Origin: Struthidea cinerea
Taxonomy: Eukaryota; Chordata; Aves; Passeriformes; Corcoracidae
Direction: 5' to 3'
Assembly (NCBI GenBank): GCA_013397865.1
Contig: VZTI01005237.1
Location: forward strand, 225,140-289,139
Length of the DNA stretch: 64,000 bases
The notes beneath the pieces are model-generated. The model did not search any database and was not told the origin of the DNA. It saw nothing but the letters and a program-made list of their open reading frames with translations. This document shows, one piece after another, positions 13,401-25,067 of the stretch (position 1 is its first letter; each line of letters opens with the position of its first letter). Made by a program: the position numbers and the translations under genes.

Positions 13401-16202
13401 AGAACACGGACCGTGCGTACAGCAATGGCTCTGTGGGGAGGAAAGTGGGTGCCAGCCCAGGACGGGATGCTCTGTGCTCACGGCTTGGCTCTGGAGTGGT
13501 CCAGGCTGGACCCAAAGCCCATGGGAATTCCCAAAAGAGGATGTATCTGGACATAGTGATGTCTCACTTCCAAATGGTTCACCCACCACGAGGTGTAATG
13601 CCCTGAGGCCAGTGTGCTCCCCACACCACGGGCCTCACCTGCACTCACACAGAGAGGAGGGTGCTGGCTGCTTCCAGGCTGGGTACCCCAGGAACCAGGG
13701 CTTGTCCTCCCTGGGCCTGACAGAGCCATCATTCAGTCCTGGCAAGCACTAACCCAGCCGCCTCTCCCCACAGTCTGCATCTCCTCGGGCTCCAAAGTGT
13801 CCCTCTTCAACCGCCTGCGCTCCCAGACCGTCAGCACCCGGTACCTGTCTGTGGAGGGGGGAGCCTTCATCGCCAGCGCCAGGCAGTGGGCAGCCTTCAC
13901 TCTCCACCTGGGTAAGGACCCTCGGGGGACACTGATGCCACCATGCCCAGGGCTGCCTGCCTCCAGGCCTGGCTCTCCTGTCCTGCAAAGCCAGTTCTTG
14001 GGTGCAAAAGGGGTGGGAATTGGCCTGGGGGTGCAGGAATCTGGCTCAGTCTCACCTCTGCCCGGCATTCCTGGTGCGTCTCTGGACGTTTCCCGCTGCC
14101 TTTGAGGGCACAGGGGCTGTGGCCAGGGCAGCAAGAGCTGTACTGGTCTGGAGGTTCACAAATCCAAGCAAGTGACTCGCCTGCGAGAGGCCAGAGCCCA
14201 ACAGCACTCCTGGCCACACTGCTTCCAGCGGTATCCCTGCAAGGTACTGCATCCCCATGCTGCTCTCCCGTGCCGGGATCCCAGGGAATGGTGGTCTCTC
14301 CAAACAGCGAGCCTGTGCAGAGCAGAGAAAGCAGTAAGAGAGCAGCGGGAGCACGGCCAGACCTGTGCCTGGCAAGGCTCACCTGCTCCCCGGCTGCTCG
14401 GGGCGGTGACTCTGCCTCTCTCCGTCCCGGCCAGCCGACGAGCGCTGCTCCCGGAGCGAGTTCCCCCTGCGGGAAGGGTACATCCGCTACGGCTCCGTGG
14501 TCCAGCTGGTCTGCACAGCCACCGGCGTCACCCTGCCGCCCCTGGTAAGCTCCATCCCTGCCTGTCAGGCACGCGGACCTGGCCGCTCCACAGCTCTGAG
14601 CGGCGGTGCCATCCCGGGGATGCTGCCGCCCGCAGATCATCCGGAAGGTGATGAAGCAGTATGCCATGCTGGACGTGGACGAGCCCATCTCCCAGCTCCA
14701 CAAGTGCGCCTTCCAGTTCCAAGGCAGTGACCGCATGTACCTGTGTCTCTCCACGGAGAAAGTGATCCAGTTCCAGGTATGGCCGTGCAGGGGCAGGTGA
14801 GGACCCCCAGGGTGCTCCCTTATCGCCTCTCCAAGCTCCTCTGTGCTGCTTGTGCCTGGGGAACATATCACCAGGAGGCATCTTGCATCCAAACTAAGGC
14901 CAGAATCATGGCAAAGCTTTGGTGGGGACACTGAAATTGAGGTCTTTGAAAAGGAATCATGATCCCCATTTCCCAGTGAGCAAAGCAGTCACATGCTGGA
15001 ACCAAGATGCTGAGGGCAGAGCCAGGCGTCCCAGCCCCATTCCCCACCATCTCCACTGCAGTGTGTCTGGAGCTCTGGCACTCCCCACAGGCATCTCCCT
15101 GCCCGAAGGAAGCCAACCGGGAGCTGCTGAACGACGGCTCGTGCTGGACCATCATCAGCACGGAGACGGTGGAGTACACCTTCAGCGAGAGCCTGGCCTG
15201 CGTCCGCGAGCCCGTCAGCCCCGTGCCACTCATCGCTGCCCTGCAGGTAGGCACAGCCACGGGCTGCTCCCTCTCTGCCACCTGCCCGCCTCATGCCTCC
15301 TGCTCCCGAGGCCCTGCATCTCCCAGTTTTGGGGTGCTGTGGGAATGGGATGCACAGGCAGAGTCTGGCTCGCTCTGCCACATAACGCTGCCACACGCTC
15401 TGCCCATCACAGCTCACAGGCGGCGGGGACGTGGCCATGCTGGAGGTGCAGGGGGAGTATTTCCATGCACACCTCAAGGTCTGGTTTGGAGATGTGGAAG
15501 CAGAGACGATGTACAGGTAACACGGATAAGGGAGCCGGGCAGCAGGCAGGGAACAGCAGCCAGGTGTGGGCTGTGCTGGGCAGGTCTGGGAAGGACGTGG
15601 CTGCAGACCTTGGGGGCAAGGACACTTGCACTGCCCATCCTGCAGGACCAAGCACAGGCATTGCAAGCAGAGTCTGGTGCCTGCTCTCTGCCCTGGCTGC
15701 AGTCTGGGGATAGCCATGGGTGGGGGACAACAGGGATTTCAGAGAGCTGCAAACAACCAAGCAACCCTGGCAGAGAGGAATGAAAGATGGGGAAGGAGAG
15801 AGGAAACTGGCTGGAGGCTTCACACTGAGCTCCAGGATGGAGGAGAAGTGCCATCACTCACCGCTGGCTGCTCCTGCATAGGACCCTCCTTGGTTAATGC
15901 ACATTTTCCTCTCCTGCACTGTTGCCAGGAGCCCCAAGTCCCTTGTGTGTGTCGTCCCTGATGTCTCTGCCTTCGGCAGTGACTGGAGGTGGCTGCGATA
16001 TCCCATCACGGTCCCGCTCCTGCTGATCAGGGACGATGGCCTCATCTACTCCAGCTCGTTCACGTTTACCTACACCCCAGAGCAGAGCTGCATCCCAGGG
16101 CAGCAGGTCCTCTCAGATGTTCCCCAGGACTCAGACAAATTACTCGACAGCATCCATCAGGAGTTTACCAGGACCAACTTCCACCTCTTCATGCAGACCT
16201 AG
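10282..16202 (+). CDS. RBPJL: RBPJ-like transcription factor (RBPJL), 5' end missing
   Basis: Ten exons join in frame: 10282-10407, 11957-12027, 12277-12392, 13238-13412, 13774-13911, 14435-14544, 14636-14776, 15091-15246, 15413-15516 and 15929-16202 (TAG). They give about 470 residues against 517 in human, so roughly 45 amino-terminal residues are missing from what I could find. The CSL-family order is present: an N-terminal Rel-like DNA-binding domain (about residues 15-160, with HAKVAQKSYGNEKR and SKPSQKKQS), a beta-trefoil domain (about 165-310, starting SGSKVSLFNRLRSQ), and a C-terminal IPT/TIG-like domain (about 330-425, with KVWFGDVEAETMYR). The protein ends RTNFHLFMQT. From family knowledge, RBPJL is the nuclear DNA-binding partner of PTF1A and an E-protein in the acinar pancreas PTF1 complex; unlike RBPJ it does not mediate Notch signalling. 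I separate it from RBPJ by its closer match to human RBPJL, for example DVDEPISQLHKCAFQF, and by its position beside SDC4. Confidence 0.95.
11957..12027 (+). CDS. RBPJL: RBPJL exon
   Basis: Acceptor CTGCAG, donor AAAAG|GTGAGC. It encodes FFCPPPCVYLSGPGWKLK, the hallmark CSL stretch. Phases fit both neighbours. Confidence 0.94.
12277..12392 (+). CDS. RBPJL: RBPJL exon
   Basis: Acceptor CTTCCAG, donor GCAAAG|GTAAAG. It encodes VCGYMGLDSMGSS and ETQKLSFEEQPDAK. It ends on a codon boundary. Confidence 0.94.
13238..13412 (+). CDS. RBPJL: RBPJL exon
   Basis: Acceptor TTGGCAG, donor GGACC|GTGCGT. It encodes CAKALYISDTDKRKHFRLV and IGTFHSKLIKVISKPSQKK, the most conserved DNA-contacting part of the N-terminal Rel-like domain. 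Confidence 0.95.
13774..13911 (+). CDS. RBPJL: RBPJL exon
   Basis: Acceptor CCCCACAG, donor CCTGG|GTAAGG. It encodes CISSGSKVSLFNRLRSQTV and GGAFIASARQWAAFTLHL, the entry to the beta-trefoil domain. Confidence 0.95.
14435..14544 (+). CDS. RBPJL: RBPJL exon
   Basis: Acceptor CGGCCAG, donor CCCTG|GTAAGC. It encodes FPLREGYIRYGSVVQLVC and TGVTLPPL, beta-trefoil core. Only 91 bp separate it from the next exon. Confidence 0.94.
14636..14776 (+). CDS. RBPJL: RBPJL exon
   Basis: Acceptor CCCGCAG, donor TTCCAG|GTATGG. It encodes IIRKVMKQYAMLDVDEP and LCLSTEKVIQFQ. Both ends are phase 0. Confidence 0.95.
15091..15246 (+). CDS. RBPJL: RBPJL exon
   Basis: Acceptor CCCCACAG, donor CTGCAG|GTAGGC. It encodes ASPCPKEANRELLNDGSCW and VPLIAALQ, end of the beta-trefoil and linker to the C-terminal domain. 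Both ends are phase 0. Confidence 0.95.
15413..15516 (+). CDS. RBPJL: RBPJL exon
   Basis: Acceptor CATCACAG, donor TACAG|GTAACA. It encodes GGGDVAMLEVQGEYF and KVWFGDVEAETMY of the IPT-like domain. Confidence 0.95.
15929..16202 (+). CDS. RBPJL: RBPJL last coding exon
   Basis: Acceptor GTTGCCAG. It encodes SPKSLVCVVPDVSAFGSDW through FTFTYTPEQ and the carboxyl tail ending FHLFMQT, with TAG at 16200-16202. The end of the protein matches human RBPJL in kind and length. Confidence 0.95.
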
Positions 16203-16414
16203 CAGGCTGGGTGGGCAGAGGCTTGGCTTCACCACTGGCCCAGAGAAGGGGAACAGCCTCGAGCCCTGCTGGTGGGGGCTCATCCAGGGCTTGGGGTGGC
16301 CCTGACAAAGGGTTCTCCCCACTCATGGAACACCCACCATGCTCCTGTGATTTACTGATTTATCTCTTTCTCACGGCAGCATCTTACACTGCTGAGCTCT
16401 CACATGAGCGCATC

Positions 16415-16420
16415 AATAAA
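16415..16420 (+). terminator. RBPJL: RBPJL poly(A) signal AATAAA
   Basis: Canonical AATAAA 213 bases after the stop codon, giving a short 3' UTR of about 230-240 bases. No other hexamer lies between it and the stop. Confidence 0.75.
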
Positions 16421-17794
16421 TCAGGCTTGAAGGACTCTTTACTGATTCAATTGCCTTTTTACTAACTGGCATGATTTACCTGCATGCTGGCACAGAGCAC
16501 CACAGCTCCCTCAGTGTCCTCAGTCTATGTATTCGAAGGCCAGGAGGGACAGGGATAACACACGAATGCAACCTTAAGTGTTACTGATCCTTACCAGGAA
16601 TCCTTGCATCGCTGCTGTGCTTTTCATAATGAAGAGCTGCTTCCCAGCAGCCAAATACCCAGCACCAGATGTTTTGGTTTTTTATAGGAGGCCCAAATGG
16701 GGTTATTTAAGATGGAAAAGGGAAAAAGAGAGAAAAAACTTCAGTGTAAAACCCAGCTCCTCCCTAGCTGGCGTGGCTCTGCCAAGCTCTGTTGTTTTAC
16801 ACAATTAGACAAACGCAGAAATGCAGTGCTGGCATCAGCAGGAAACTGCTGATTTAGATGCCATAAAAAGCAGGTTTCCTGGAGCTGGACATGAGCATTT
16901 TGCAGAGTGAGTCTTAAAGGCTGTATTTAGATCTCCGTGGCATCCAAAGGCCCATGGTGTACCTGGAAACCTTCTGGTTTGGCAGTCCTGAGCTGGGGTT
17001 TGAAACAACCCAACAGCCAGACTAGAGTGGTAGTCAACCCACCCTGACCTCGGGGCAGCGGGCAGGAGAGCAGGGGAAGCACAGCCCCCCATGACCTTCA
17101 GCACCCCAGGATGCACTCAGGGGCATTCCTGGACCATCACCCAGACTACCTTCATGTTTTCTGTGATCTGACACGTTTCAGGTGCCAGGACTGCCCTGCA
17201 CACAGTCCATCCTCAGCCTTGATGTGTGTACCCTGTGCCATGCTGGGGCTCCAGGTGCTGAGTTTGGGGCTGCAGGGGACTGGCAGCCTCACACCACCCG
17301 GCAGGGAGATGCTCAGGCATGCCTGGAGTCTCGGCCTCCTCCCTCTGCAGCTTGTACATGGCCCTGGCTTCCACGGCAACACAAGAGCTTGGGTCCCCAG
17401 GGTCCTAATCCAGGGCTTCCCAGGGGACAGCACCTCCCTAAACTCCACCAGGAGATGGGGTTCCTTCTTCCCCAAAACAGGAACCTCACTGAGGGTAAAA
17501 AGCTGTTGGCAGACACATCTCTGCATCTGGAGCTGCTGTGGAAAAACTGGGAGAACATTACAGCACATGCCAACAGCCAAGGGCTGGTGGAGGAGAGGGC
17601 TGGAGGACAGCGGAAGGGTAATCCCATGGAGATCCACAAAGGATTCAGAAGGAAGCAAGTCCTTTGAGCAGGTGGCAAAGTCCCAATGTGCTTATTAGGT
17701 GTTGGGAGCAGTGGTACAAGACTGTACTGCTCCCGTTCCTGGAAAATGCTTGAGTATCTCACACAAGTGTGGGGGCACTGGGGGCTTCCCCTGT

Positions 17795-17815
17795 GCTGCT
17801 GCTGCTGCTGCTGCT
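17795..17815. repeat. (GCT)7 trinucleotide microsatellite
   Basis: Seven uninterrupted GCT units in intergenic sequence. It reads as polyglutamine on the minus strand, but no exon supports translation. Confidence 0.8.
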
Positions 17816-18531
17816 TGGTCCACCCCAGCAGCCCCCACTTACCATCCCCTGCACTCACCTCCCCAGCAAACCCACCCCAGCCCTAATGCACCTGAGGGTG
17901 AGATGCAAGAAAATACTTTAATCAACCCAAAGAGAGGATCCCCCATATTTCCCCCCGAAGCATTTCCTCCCCCATCTACTCAGTGAAGAGCTGGAGGGCT
18001 GTGAAAGGATGAGGCCAAACCTTCTGGTTGCTGCCTGCATCAAGAGTGTCTGGAGCCCACAGGCTCCTCAACCCGCTCCTCTCCCTCAGAGGCCAGGGCG
18101 TAATTCACATTTTATGAATGGAAAGCACCCTGGGTTATATTTAGCACCAACCCAGACCCAAAGGGCAAGGAGGAGCACTGCTTATTGACTTCAGGGGCTT
18201 GGAACAAGCCTGCCTTGTTATGTTTACAGCGCTTTGCTGGATGGAGAGGCCAAGAAAGCACCGAGTGGCTCATTCTTGAAGCCTGATGGATTAAGCAAAC
18301 AGCCGCAGTAATTCAAGCCACATGGGGAACGGGGAGAGGTGGCGGCGGCGGGCTGGGGGGGCCTCGAGGGGCTCCTGCCTTCCCCCACCGGCCACAGGCT
18401 GCCTTTAATCTGCTGTTCACAGCAGGTCCCACACTGGGAACGAGGAGCTTTGAGCTCCTGGAGGAGACACTTGCCCGCCACGAGGAACATATGCTCCACG
18501 TTGCGCAGCGGAGCTGGGAGCGTGGCAGAGC

Positions 18532-18565
18532 TGTTTATTTGCATAATCACTGATTAACACAAATG
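18532..18565. promoter_or_regulatory. Candidate enhancer motif cluster downstream of RBPJL
   Basis: Within about 35 bases are a forkhead-like TGTTTATTT, a perfect octamer ATTTGCAT overlapping it, and a homeodomain/HNF1-half-like GATTAAC. The cluster is seen directly; regulatory activity is inference. Confidence 0.2.
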
Positions 18566-21500
18566 TCTCGGACAGGCGCCAGCCAGCCAGTTGCATGTTC
18601 TCGCTCCGGAGTCAGCAGTGCTTGTCTCTGCCGGATCCCACAGTAATCCAGCGTGTGTCCGGGAAACACGGCCCGTCCCGCCGGCTCTGGCGCGCTGGGC
18701 TGCCTGCTGAGCCCGTCTGGCAGCTCTGTTCTGTGCTCCTGAGCTGTACCTGGAGCTTTTCCCTGCCCCCCAGGCAGCCAGAAACATGGGTGGGTATAAA
18801 ATCGAGCATGAAAAAACCTTTACCTCGCTCCAAGAGCTGGGGATTTGGGAAAAGCGTCGAATGCTTTAAGGATGCACGGGATAATCCATGCGCACGATGC
18901 GGTGTTGCACGAACACCTCCAGGCGATGGTGAGGTTGAAGGCAATGGGGATCCCCTGCTCCCAGTATCCAGGGTGCAGCTGGGGCTGCCTGGAGCTCCAC
19001 CACATCAAGCAGCCACTTCAGGTCCCAGAGGAGAGCATTACCTTTAAAAACATCGAGAAGAAGATAAAATCCTGGCTTTCCCGCCGTGACACAATATCCC
19101 CGAGGAACATTAAGCCCTTTTTGGGTCTGTCTCGCTCCCTGCCCGGGCTGTGTGTCACTGTGCTGCCCGTTTGAAAGAAGCTGCTGCCATCTAGTGATCC
19201 CAGCCCAGCCCAGGCATCACACCGACTGCCCCGTGTGCCCGCGGCTCAGGCCAGCCCGGCAGACACACTGGGCACCTCTGGCCATCTCCGGGGGACATTT
19301 TCTGCCCAAATCAAAGAGTCTGGCTGCTTTTTAAACAGCCACTGCACTACATTTTGCTCCAAATCACACAGCAGGTTTCCTTTGGTGGGTGGGTTGAGTG
19401 TTTTTCAGAGAGGGGAGGGCAGCCGAGGAACATGTGGAGGGTGGGCAATGTCCCTTCCCTGCTCACTCAGCCCACATCCAGCTGGTGACACCACTCTTGG
19501 CACTGAGGTGGCAGGTGGGCTGGCTTGCTTGCAGGGCAATTTGTAACAACACCTGCAGGAAGACCAGAAAAACTCCGGTTAAACAGAGTTTTTGCAACCC
19601 CTGAGTGCAAGGGGTGGGCAAGGGGGAGCTGGCCAGGGGGCTGTAAGGAGTGGGGCTGCTCTGTACCAGTGAGGTGTTTGCCTCGGCAAGGACAGCCCCA
19701 GGGCAGGTCCCTCTGCTGGGCTGTGACTCGGGCACCTCCCTGACAGGAGTGTGGTCAGGGCAGTGGCCGTTCTCCCAGGTCTCTGTCCACGCCCTGCGGA
19801 GAAGCACAGAGCTGTAGGCCACCATCACCAGGGGATCTGCTTCGGGATGAGCTGCTGCAGCCAGTGCTGGAGACACCCACTGAGAGCAGCCTGTCTCCCC
19901 TGCTCGAAGCCCTTTTCCTGGGGCTGTCCCTGCCCCACAGCCCTGGGCAGAGCCTCCAGCCAGGCCAGGGGGCCCACAGCCCACACTGTTCAGTGCAAAT
20001 ATCTGCATCCCTGGCCCTCAGGAACAGGGGATGTGGGGATGCTGCTCTGCCCATCAGCCAGGGGAAAGGAGCAGAGATAAACCTTCTCTTGAAAATTGCC
20101 CCCAGGTGTTGATGCCCAGGGCTGATGCAGTGCACAAAAGGGACTCAGCCAACAAGACTGAACCGAGGGGCCAGTCACTGCACCATGAGCCATAAAATCC
20201 CTCTCCCTACCAAGCCTGATGCTGCCTACAGACCTCAGTGGGGTCCCATTACCCTGAGCATCCCTCCAAGAGCACTCCTGGCCCCAGCACACAGGGCCAT
20301 AGATTTGCACAGTGCCCAGAAACCCTGTGCTGGTTTTATCCTTTTTCTGACTGAGCTATAAATTATCCAGCTGGGCCTCAGGATGCAAAACTATGCTGGG
20401 GCCAAAATAAGCCAAGCTGGGTTGCTGAGGAATTACAATTACCTGCTCAAGAGGCTTCAAGCACATCGGGAACTGCTCAGGTGTGTGGCCCTGCTGGCCA
20501 GACTCTGAAATAAACCCAAATAGCATCAAGGACAGAGTGAACCCGAGGCACCCGTGGGTGCCCATGTCACCAGCAATGCCAGGAGTGCATGTTACTAGCC
20601 CTGGCCCAAGACGGGCCATTCAGGGGCAGAGACTGCCACGCTTCCGAGCCCACAGCCCTGGGCACCCAGCCCTGCCCATGCAGCCAAAAAGCCTGTGGAA
20701 AATTAGGCTTCCTTTCTGTCAGTGGCTTTGTTTTTTTCCTAAAAACAAGTTGAAAACAAGCTCATTCCTGTCAAGCTCCGGACTTCCTGCAGCTCAGGGA
20801 AGGACCAAGCCCAGGGGCCAGCAGTATCCCACCAGGCTGGAGTGCTGGGTCACTGCTCCGAGGCTGAAGCTGGGGCTTGATGGCTTGATTAGGGGTGTGG
20901 GGTCAATGCTGGACACGGCTCCCTGTGGTCAGCCCCACGCTGCAGCACTGCTGCAGGGTTTGGGGATCCAGTGAGCGGGGGCCGGATGGAGGGCATTGGC
21001 AACCTCCTTCCATCCTGTTCTCAAAAGAAACACATGGATAGTTTTCTCAGGATTCACTAGGGAAGGAAAGTAGCTTTTCCAACAGCTTAAATAAATAACT
21101 GGGCTTGAAAAACATGGCCCTGATTTCCACGCACGGCTGCAGTAATTAGGGTGCAGACCAGGCAGGCAGTAACAGATCAGCATTGAGAAGGAAGCTCCCT
21201 GTGAGCCCAGGAAGGACTCGGCATCAGGGGAGCTGCCAAGAGAGGAGCTGAGCAGCACCCCTGGGTGCTCATCCACAGCCCCAGGGCTGTGGGGCTCGGC
21301 AGGACCCTGGCGTGGCTTTGCACAGAGCCCTGTGCGGAGCAGGCAGGACGGTGCAGTACCACGCATGGAGCACACTGGCACCCGTCTGCATGCAAACACC
21401 CCCGTGCCCTGTTTCCTGGAAATCCAGCCTCCTGCCCTGGCTGGTTTGGGCTGCGACAGCTTAGGGGTGAAGCCCCAGCTCTCCCACTGGTGCCCCTCAC

Positions 21501-22159
21501 CTCTGCAGCAGACTTGGCCAGAGGCAGAAGAAAAGGCACTTCATCAAGCCCACTCCAGCAAATGTTTAAATGAACAGCAAGAGTGGGATGGGTGCCAAGA
21601 GGCAGGGTGAGATTTGCTCTTTGCCTTCTGCCTTGGGGTGCTCACCAGGAGAGTGGCTCTGGGACAGGAGCCTCCCCCCTCCAGCTGTGGCTCCCAGGAA
21701 GCTGGGGATGCACGCAGGGCTTGTTCCCATGGCCCTGCCCAGTGTCACCAGCCCCGCTGGGCTGCTATAGGGGGTGTGCATGATCACCGTCCCCTTACAC
21801 CCCGCCGAGAGCCGACATGTGTGTGTGCCCACAGCCACGGGCTGTGCTGGGGGAGCGGGTGGGTTTGAAGGGCTCTTTGTTCCCCCGTGTAATTATACCT
21901 GAGCAGCGGAATAGAAACGTGCTGAAAACCCCTCGCTGGACCTTTCTGACAGGAGCCGGGGCGTTTGGCTGCACAGTGGCCCCATTGTTCCCTTCCATGC
22001 GCCTGGAGCAGCCAGACCACCTCCTGCACCCCCCGCTTCCCCAAAATAACCAGCCTGTGATTAAAAAACAGGTCTTTTCCCTCCAATACTGGGCAAAATG
22101 CCCCCAAGGCTCCCCCCTACCCAGGGCTGACAGGGCTGCTGTGGCAGCAAGGGCAGGGC

Positions 22160-22690
22160 CAGCAGGTCAGCCGGTGCCTTTGGCACTGGGAACACCCCCA
22201 GCACCCCAAACCTTCACAGAGCCATGGGGACATCCATGGGGACTCGTGTCCATCCCTGCCCATGCCAAACCCCACGGGCGGAAAGGGGCAGGGGGGAAGG
22301 CAGGGGGAGAAGGAGGGGGAAGAAAAAAAAAGGGAGTGGGGGGAAAGGGGAACAAAGAAAAGGAAAAAAAGACAAACTCCGCATCCAGCAAGGATTCACC
22401 AGCATTACTGAGATCGCAGACCGCAGTCCTACGGCAGAACCCGCTGCCGCCGAGGAATTCCCACCCGCAGCGGGGGACGNNNNNNNNNNNNNNNNNNNNN
22501 NNNNNNNNNNNNNNNNNNNNNNNNNNNNCAGCGGGAAGCGGGGGCAGAGCCGGGGGCGGCGGGGAGCGGGGGCCCGCTGTGCCGGGTGTGCCCAGGAGGG
22601 GGCAGCAGACACGCGGGAGAGGGCACAGACCGCCGAGGGAGCCGGGAAAGGGGACCCGGGGGGATGCCGCGGTGTTCGGCGCAGAAATTA
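22160..22690. promoter_or_regulatory. CpG/GC-rich block with assembly gap, no assigned gene
   Basis: GC-rich sequence lying between RBPJL and SDC4. It includes a purine-rich stretch (about 22275-22375) and dense CpGs on both sides of the 49-base N run. No exon of a known family was recognised. It could be a promoter of an unannotated transcript or simply a GC-rich repeat. Confidence 0.4.
22480..22528. other. Assembly gap (49 N)
   Basis: Short N run inside the GC-rich block. Confidence 0.99.
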
Positions 22691-22842
22691 TGGTTGTCCC
22701 AATCCTGGAAGTGTTCAAGACCACGTTGGATGGGGCCCTGAGCCACCCGGTCCAGTGGAAGTTGTCCCTGCCCCTGGCAGGGGCGGTGGAGGGTTACCCT
22801 TTGGGGTCCCTTTCAAAGCAAGCCACACTCTGATTCCATGAA
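22690..22842 (+). mobile_element. CR1 LINE 3'-end fragment
   Basis: The sequence follows the 3' end of avian CR1 retroposons: CTGGAAGTGTTCAAGACCA, GTTGGATGGGGC, CCGGTCCAGTGGAAGT and TGTCCCTGCCC, then a decayed tail ending TCTGATTCCATGAAA, which resembles the family's ATTCTATG-type terminus. Only about 150 bases of the 3' end are present, with no reverse transcriptase, as is usual for 5'-truncated copies. It is the only CR1 copy I recognised in the window and supports an avian (or at least sauropsid) source. Confidence 0.85.
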
Positions 22843-25040
22843 ACACAACCCTTCAAGAGCCACTTCGGCACAGGTGACAGGCTTGGCCCCCCCAAAGAAC
22901 CAGAGCTTTGGGCATCACCACCTGCACCATGACTGGCACCAAGCAAGATGGGACAGAGGGTGGGGAAGGAGGAGCTGAAAGGTTTTAGCCCAAGTATCAC
23001 AGCATCCCTGCAGCGAAGGGCCACCGGCACCCAGCGATACCGAGGGACAGAAGGTTTTAACCTGGCAGACCCCAGCCCCAAGGACAACCTCCTCTCTTAC
23101 CTCCCACACAGTCCCAGCTTACGCTGCTAATTGGGAGCTAACTCCAGCCCCAGTGGGCTGTGCCCAGAACCCCCAGCCCCTGGGCCCACCCTGACCCTGT
23201 CTGAAGCCACAGGGAGCTCAACTCTGCACCTGACCCAGCACCCACGGGCTGGGGAAGGCTCATGGGAAACACCACATCTCCAGGGTGCAGGAACTGTGCC
23301 CTCCCAGACTCTGCAGGTTCGAGGTGCTGGGGACAGGCACCACAATCACCAGCACATCACTGCTGTGACCCATTCTGGCACCTTTGGCACATGGCACAGC
23401 ACACACCCCAGTGCCTCAGCTCACACTGCAAAACAAGGGACCCAAACACCCACGAACATCACCTCCAAACCTCCTGGAAGCCATAAAGCAAAGGGGGTCA
23501 GCAAGGTTACACTTAATTTTCCAGCTCCTCCATATCCCTCATTCAGGGAGCATTTAGGAAGGACAGACTTTCCCCAGCCACTTGATCACATCAGTACCTG
23601 GGAGGGTTCCAGCTATTTTCAAGCCAGATAAAGCAGATCCTCAGCCTTTTGGCTTTAAAACCAGAGCAGCACTAAGAAGAAAAACAACACATGCCATGTG
23701 TGAGGTCAGAGATGAAGACCAGGAATTCCCAAGGTATTAGAGCCTCTCGGCATACACCGGCTACAGGCGGGCTAGCTAGAAGGGCAGAAAGGCAGATGGA
23801 GGGAATGGTGACAAGTCCATCTCAGGAACTGGGGCTCTACAAGGACAGGCAGGCAGCCAGGCTTGTGCTCTGGGGATTTGCAGACTACCCATCCAGATTG
23901 CTTTGCGAAAACAAGGCACTTTTACGCTGAGGGCAGTTTTGGAAAGTACACAGGATTCTTGCAACCAAGAGACGGAGCCCAGGAGAGAAAGAAAGGAAAA
24001 AGAAAAAAAAAAGAAGACAAACACAGGTTGTTCCAAGCAGCACATCCAAGAAGCTGTCACAGCCACAAGAACACGGAGATCGCAGGAGTACGTCACCGAC
24101 GTGCTGACAAACAGCAGCTCCCATGGAGCACAGGAGGGCCCTGGGAGCACACAGCTCTGCTTTTCTTAGCACTGGAGGAGATTCTCAGAGGACCTTTGAG
24201 AGCACACCTGGCACAGAGCAGGCAACAAGGAGCAGAAAAGCATGTGCTACTCACTCAGCCCAAGGGAGCCTGTGTACTACTCCCGATTTGTTTCCTCCGT
24301 CCGTGCTAATCCAAACCACCTGGAGCAGGAATTCCCACCAGGGAGAAGGGAATTAGATTTTCTCGAGGCTGATAATCCATTTAAATACAGCACTTCTGAG
24401 GAGCCTCAGCACGGTTCCCAGCGAGCAGCCCTGCTCCCCCTCTCCCAGGTGAGTCCCGTCCTTGAGAGCACCAAGCTGGCAGAGCAGAGGGGCTTGGACA
24501 AACAGCAGCTTCCTCCAGAGCTTGCCTAAAAGAGCAGCTGTTTTAGGCCCAAACAGCATGAAGTTACCTGTGGACTTGCTCCATCAGCTCTGCACCCAGT
24601 GGAAGGCCTACATTGGTTAAACAGGGTTGGCTTGAAACTTGGTTAAGCAAAATGCCCAGGACATCGCTCTCGTTTGAGGGGACAGGCACAGGCCTCTTTC
24701 TCCCTCCCTCTGTCCCTCCTGATTACAAGGGGACAATGCTCTTAAAGTGCCATCACAAAACTGAGCCCAAGACAAGACAGATTCACCCCACGGCACTGTT
24801 CTGTCTCTGCTTAAGGAGCTGAGTAGCTCCAGAGACCCAGGGCTTCTGGTCCTATGGGAATCTCTCATGGGTCAGGCACTGGACGCAGCTCAGGAGCTGC
24901 TGACAAAGCCCCTTTGAGCTGCAGGCCACCACGCCAGGTCCCAGTATGCCTTGCCCTTCAGTAAACCAAGCAGTTACACAAACATGAGCTCCCAGTTATC
25001 CAGCTCCCAAAAGTAATTTCAGATCAGAAACAGTCCAAAA
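22843..25040. other. Intergenic, no gene recognised
   Basis: Open frames are present on both strands but none resembles a known family. An A-rich run lies near 24000-24015. The region ends at the inferred 3' end of SDC4. Confidence 0.55.
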
Positions 25041-25061
25041 AGCCAGTTTTAGAAAGTACCA

Positions 25062-25067
25062 TTTATT
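25062..25067 (-). terminator. SDC4: SDC4 distal poly(A) signal AATAAA
   Basis: The minus-strand AATAAA has T-rich sequence upstream and U-rich sequence downstream. It would give a 3' UTR of about 2.35 kb. Confidence 0.5.

Larger units (their letters stand above)
16440..22150. other. Intergenic between RBPJL and SDC4, no gene recognised
   Basis: About 5.7 kb with several long chance frames on both strands (for example 17111-17698 plus and 17152-17658 minus, which overlap each other) and no recognised protein family. A short GCT/CTG run of about seven units lies at 17795-17815. A cluster of transcription-factor-like motifs at 18532-18565 is listed separately. Confidence 0.6.

Noticed and set aside
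17111..17698. 195-residue plus frame and overlapping 168-residue minus frame
   Set aside because: Mutually overlapping chance frames with no family resemblance and no splice context.
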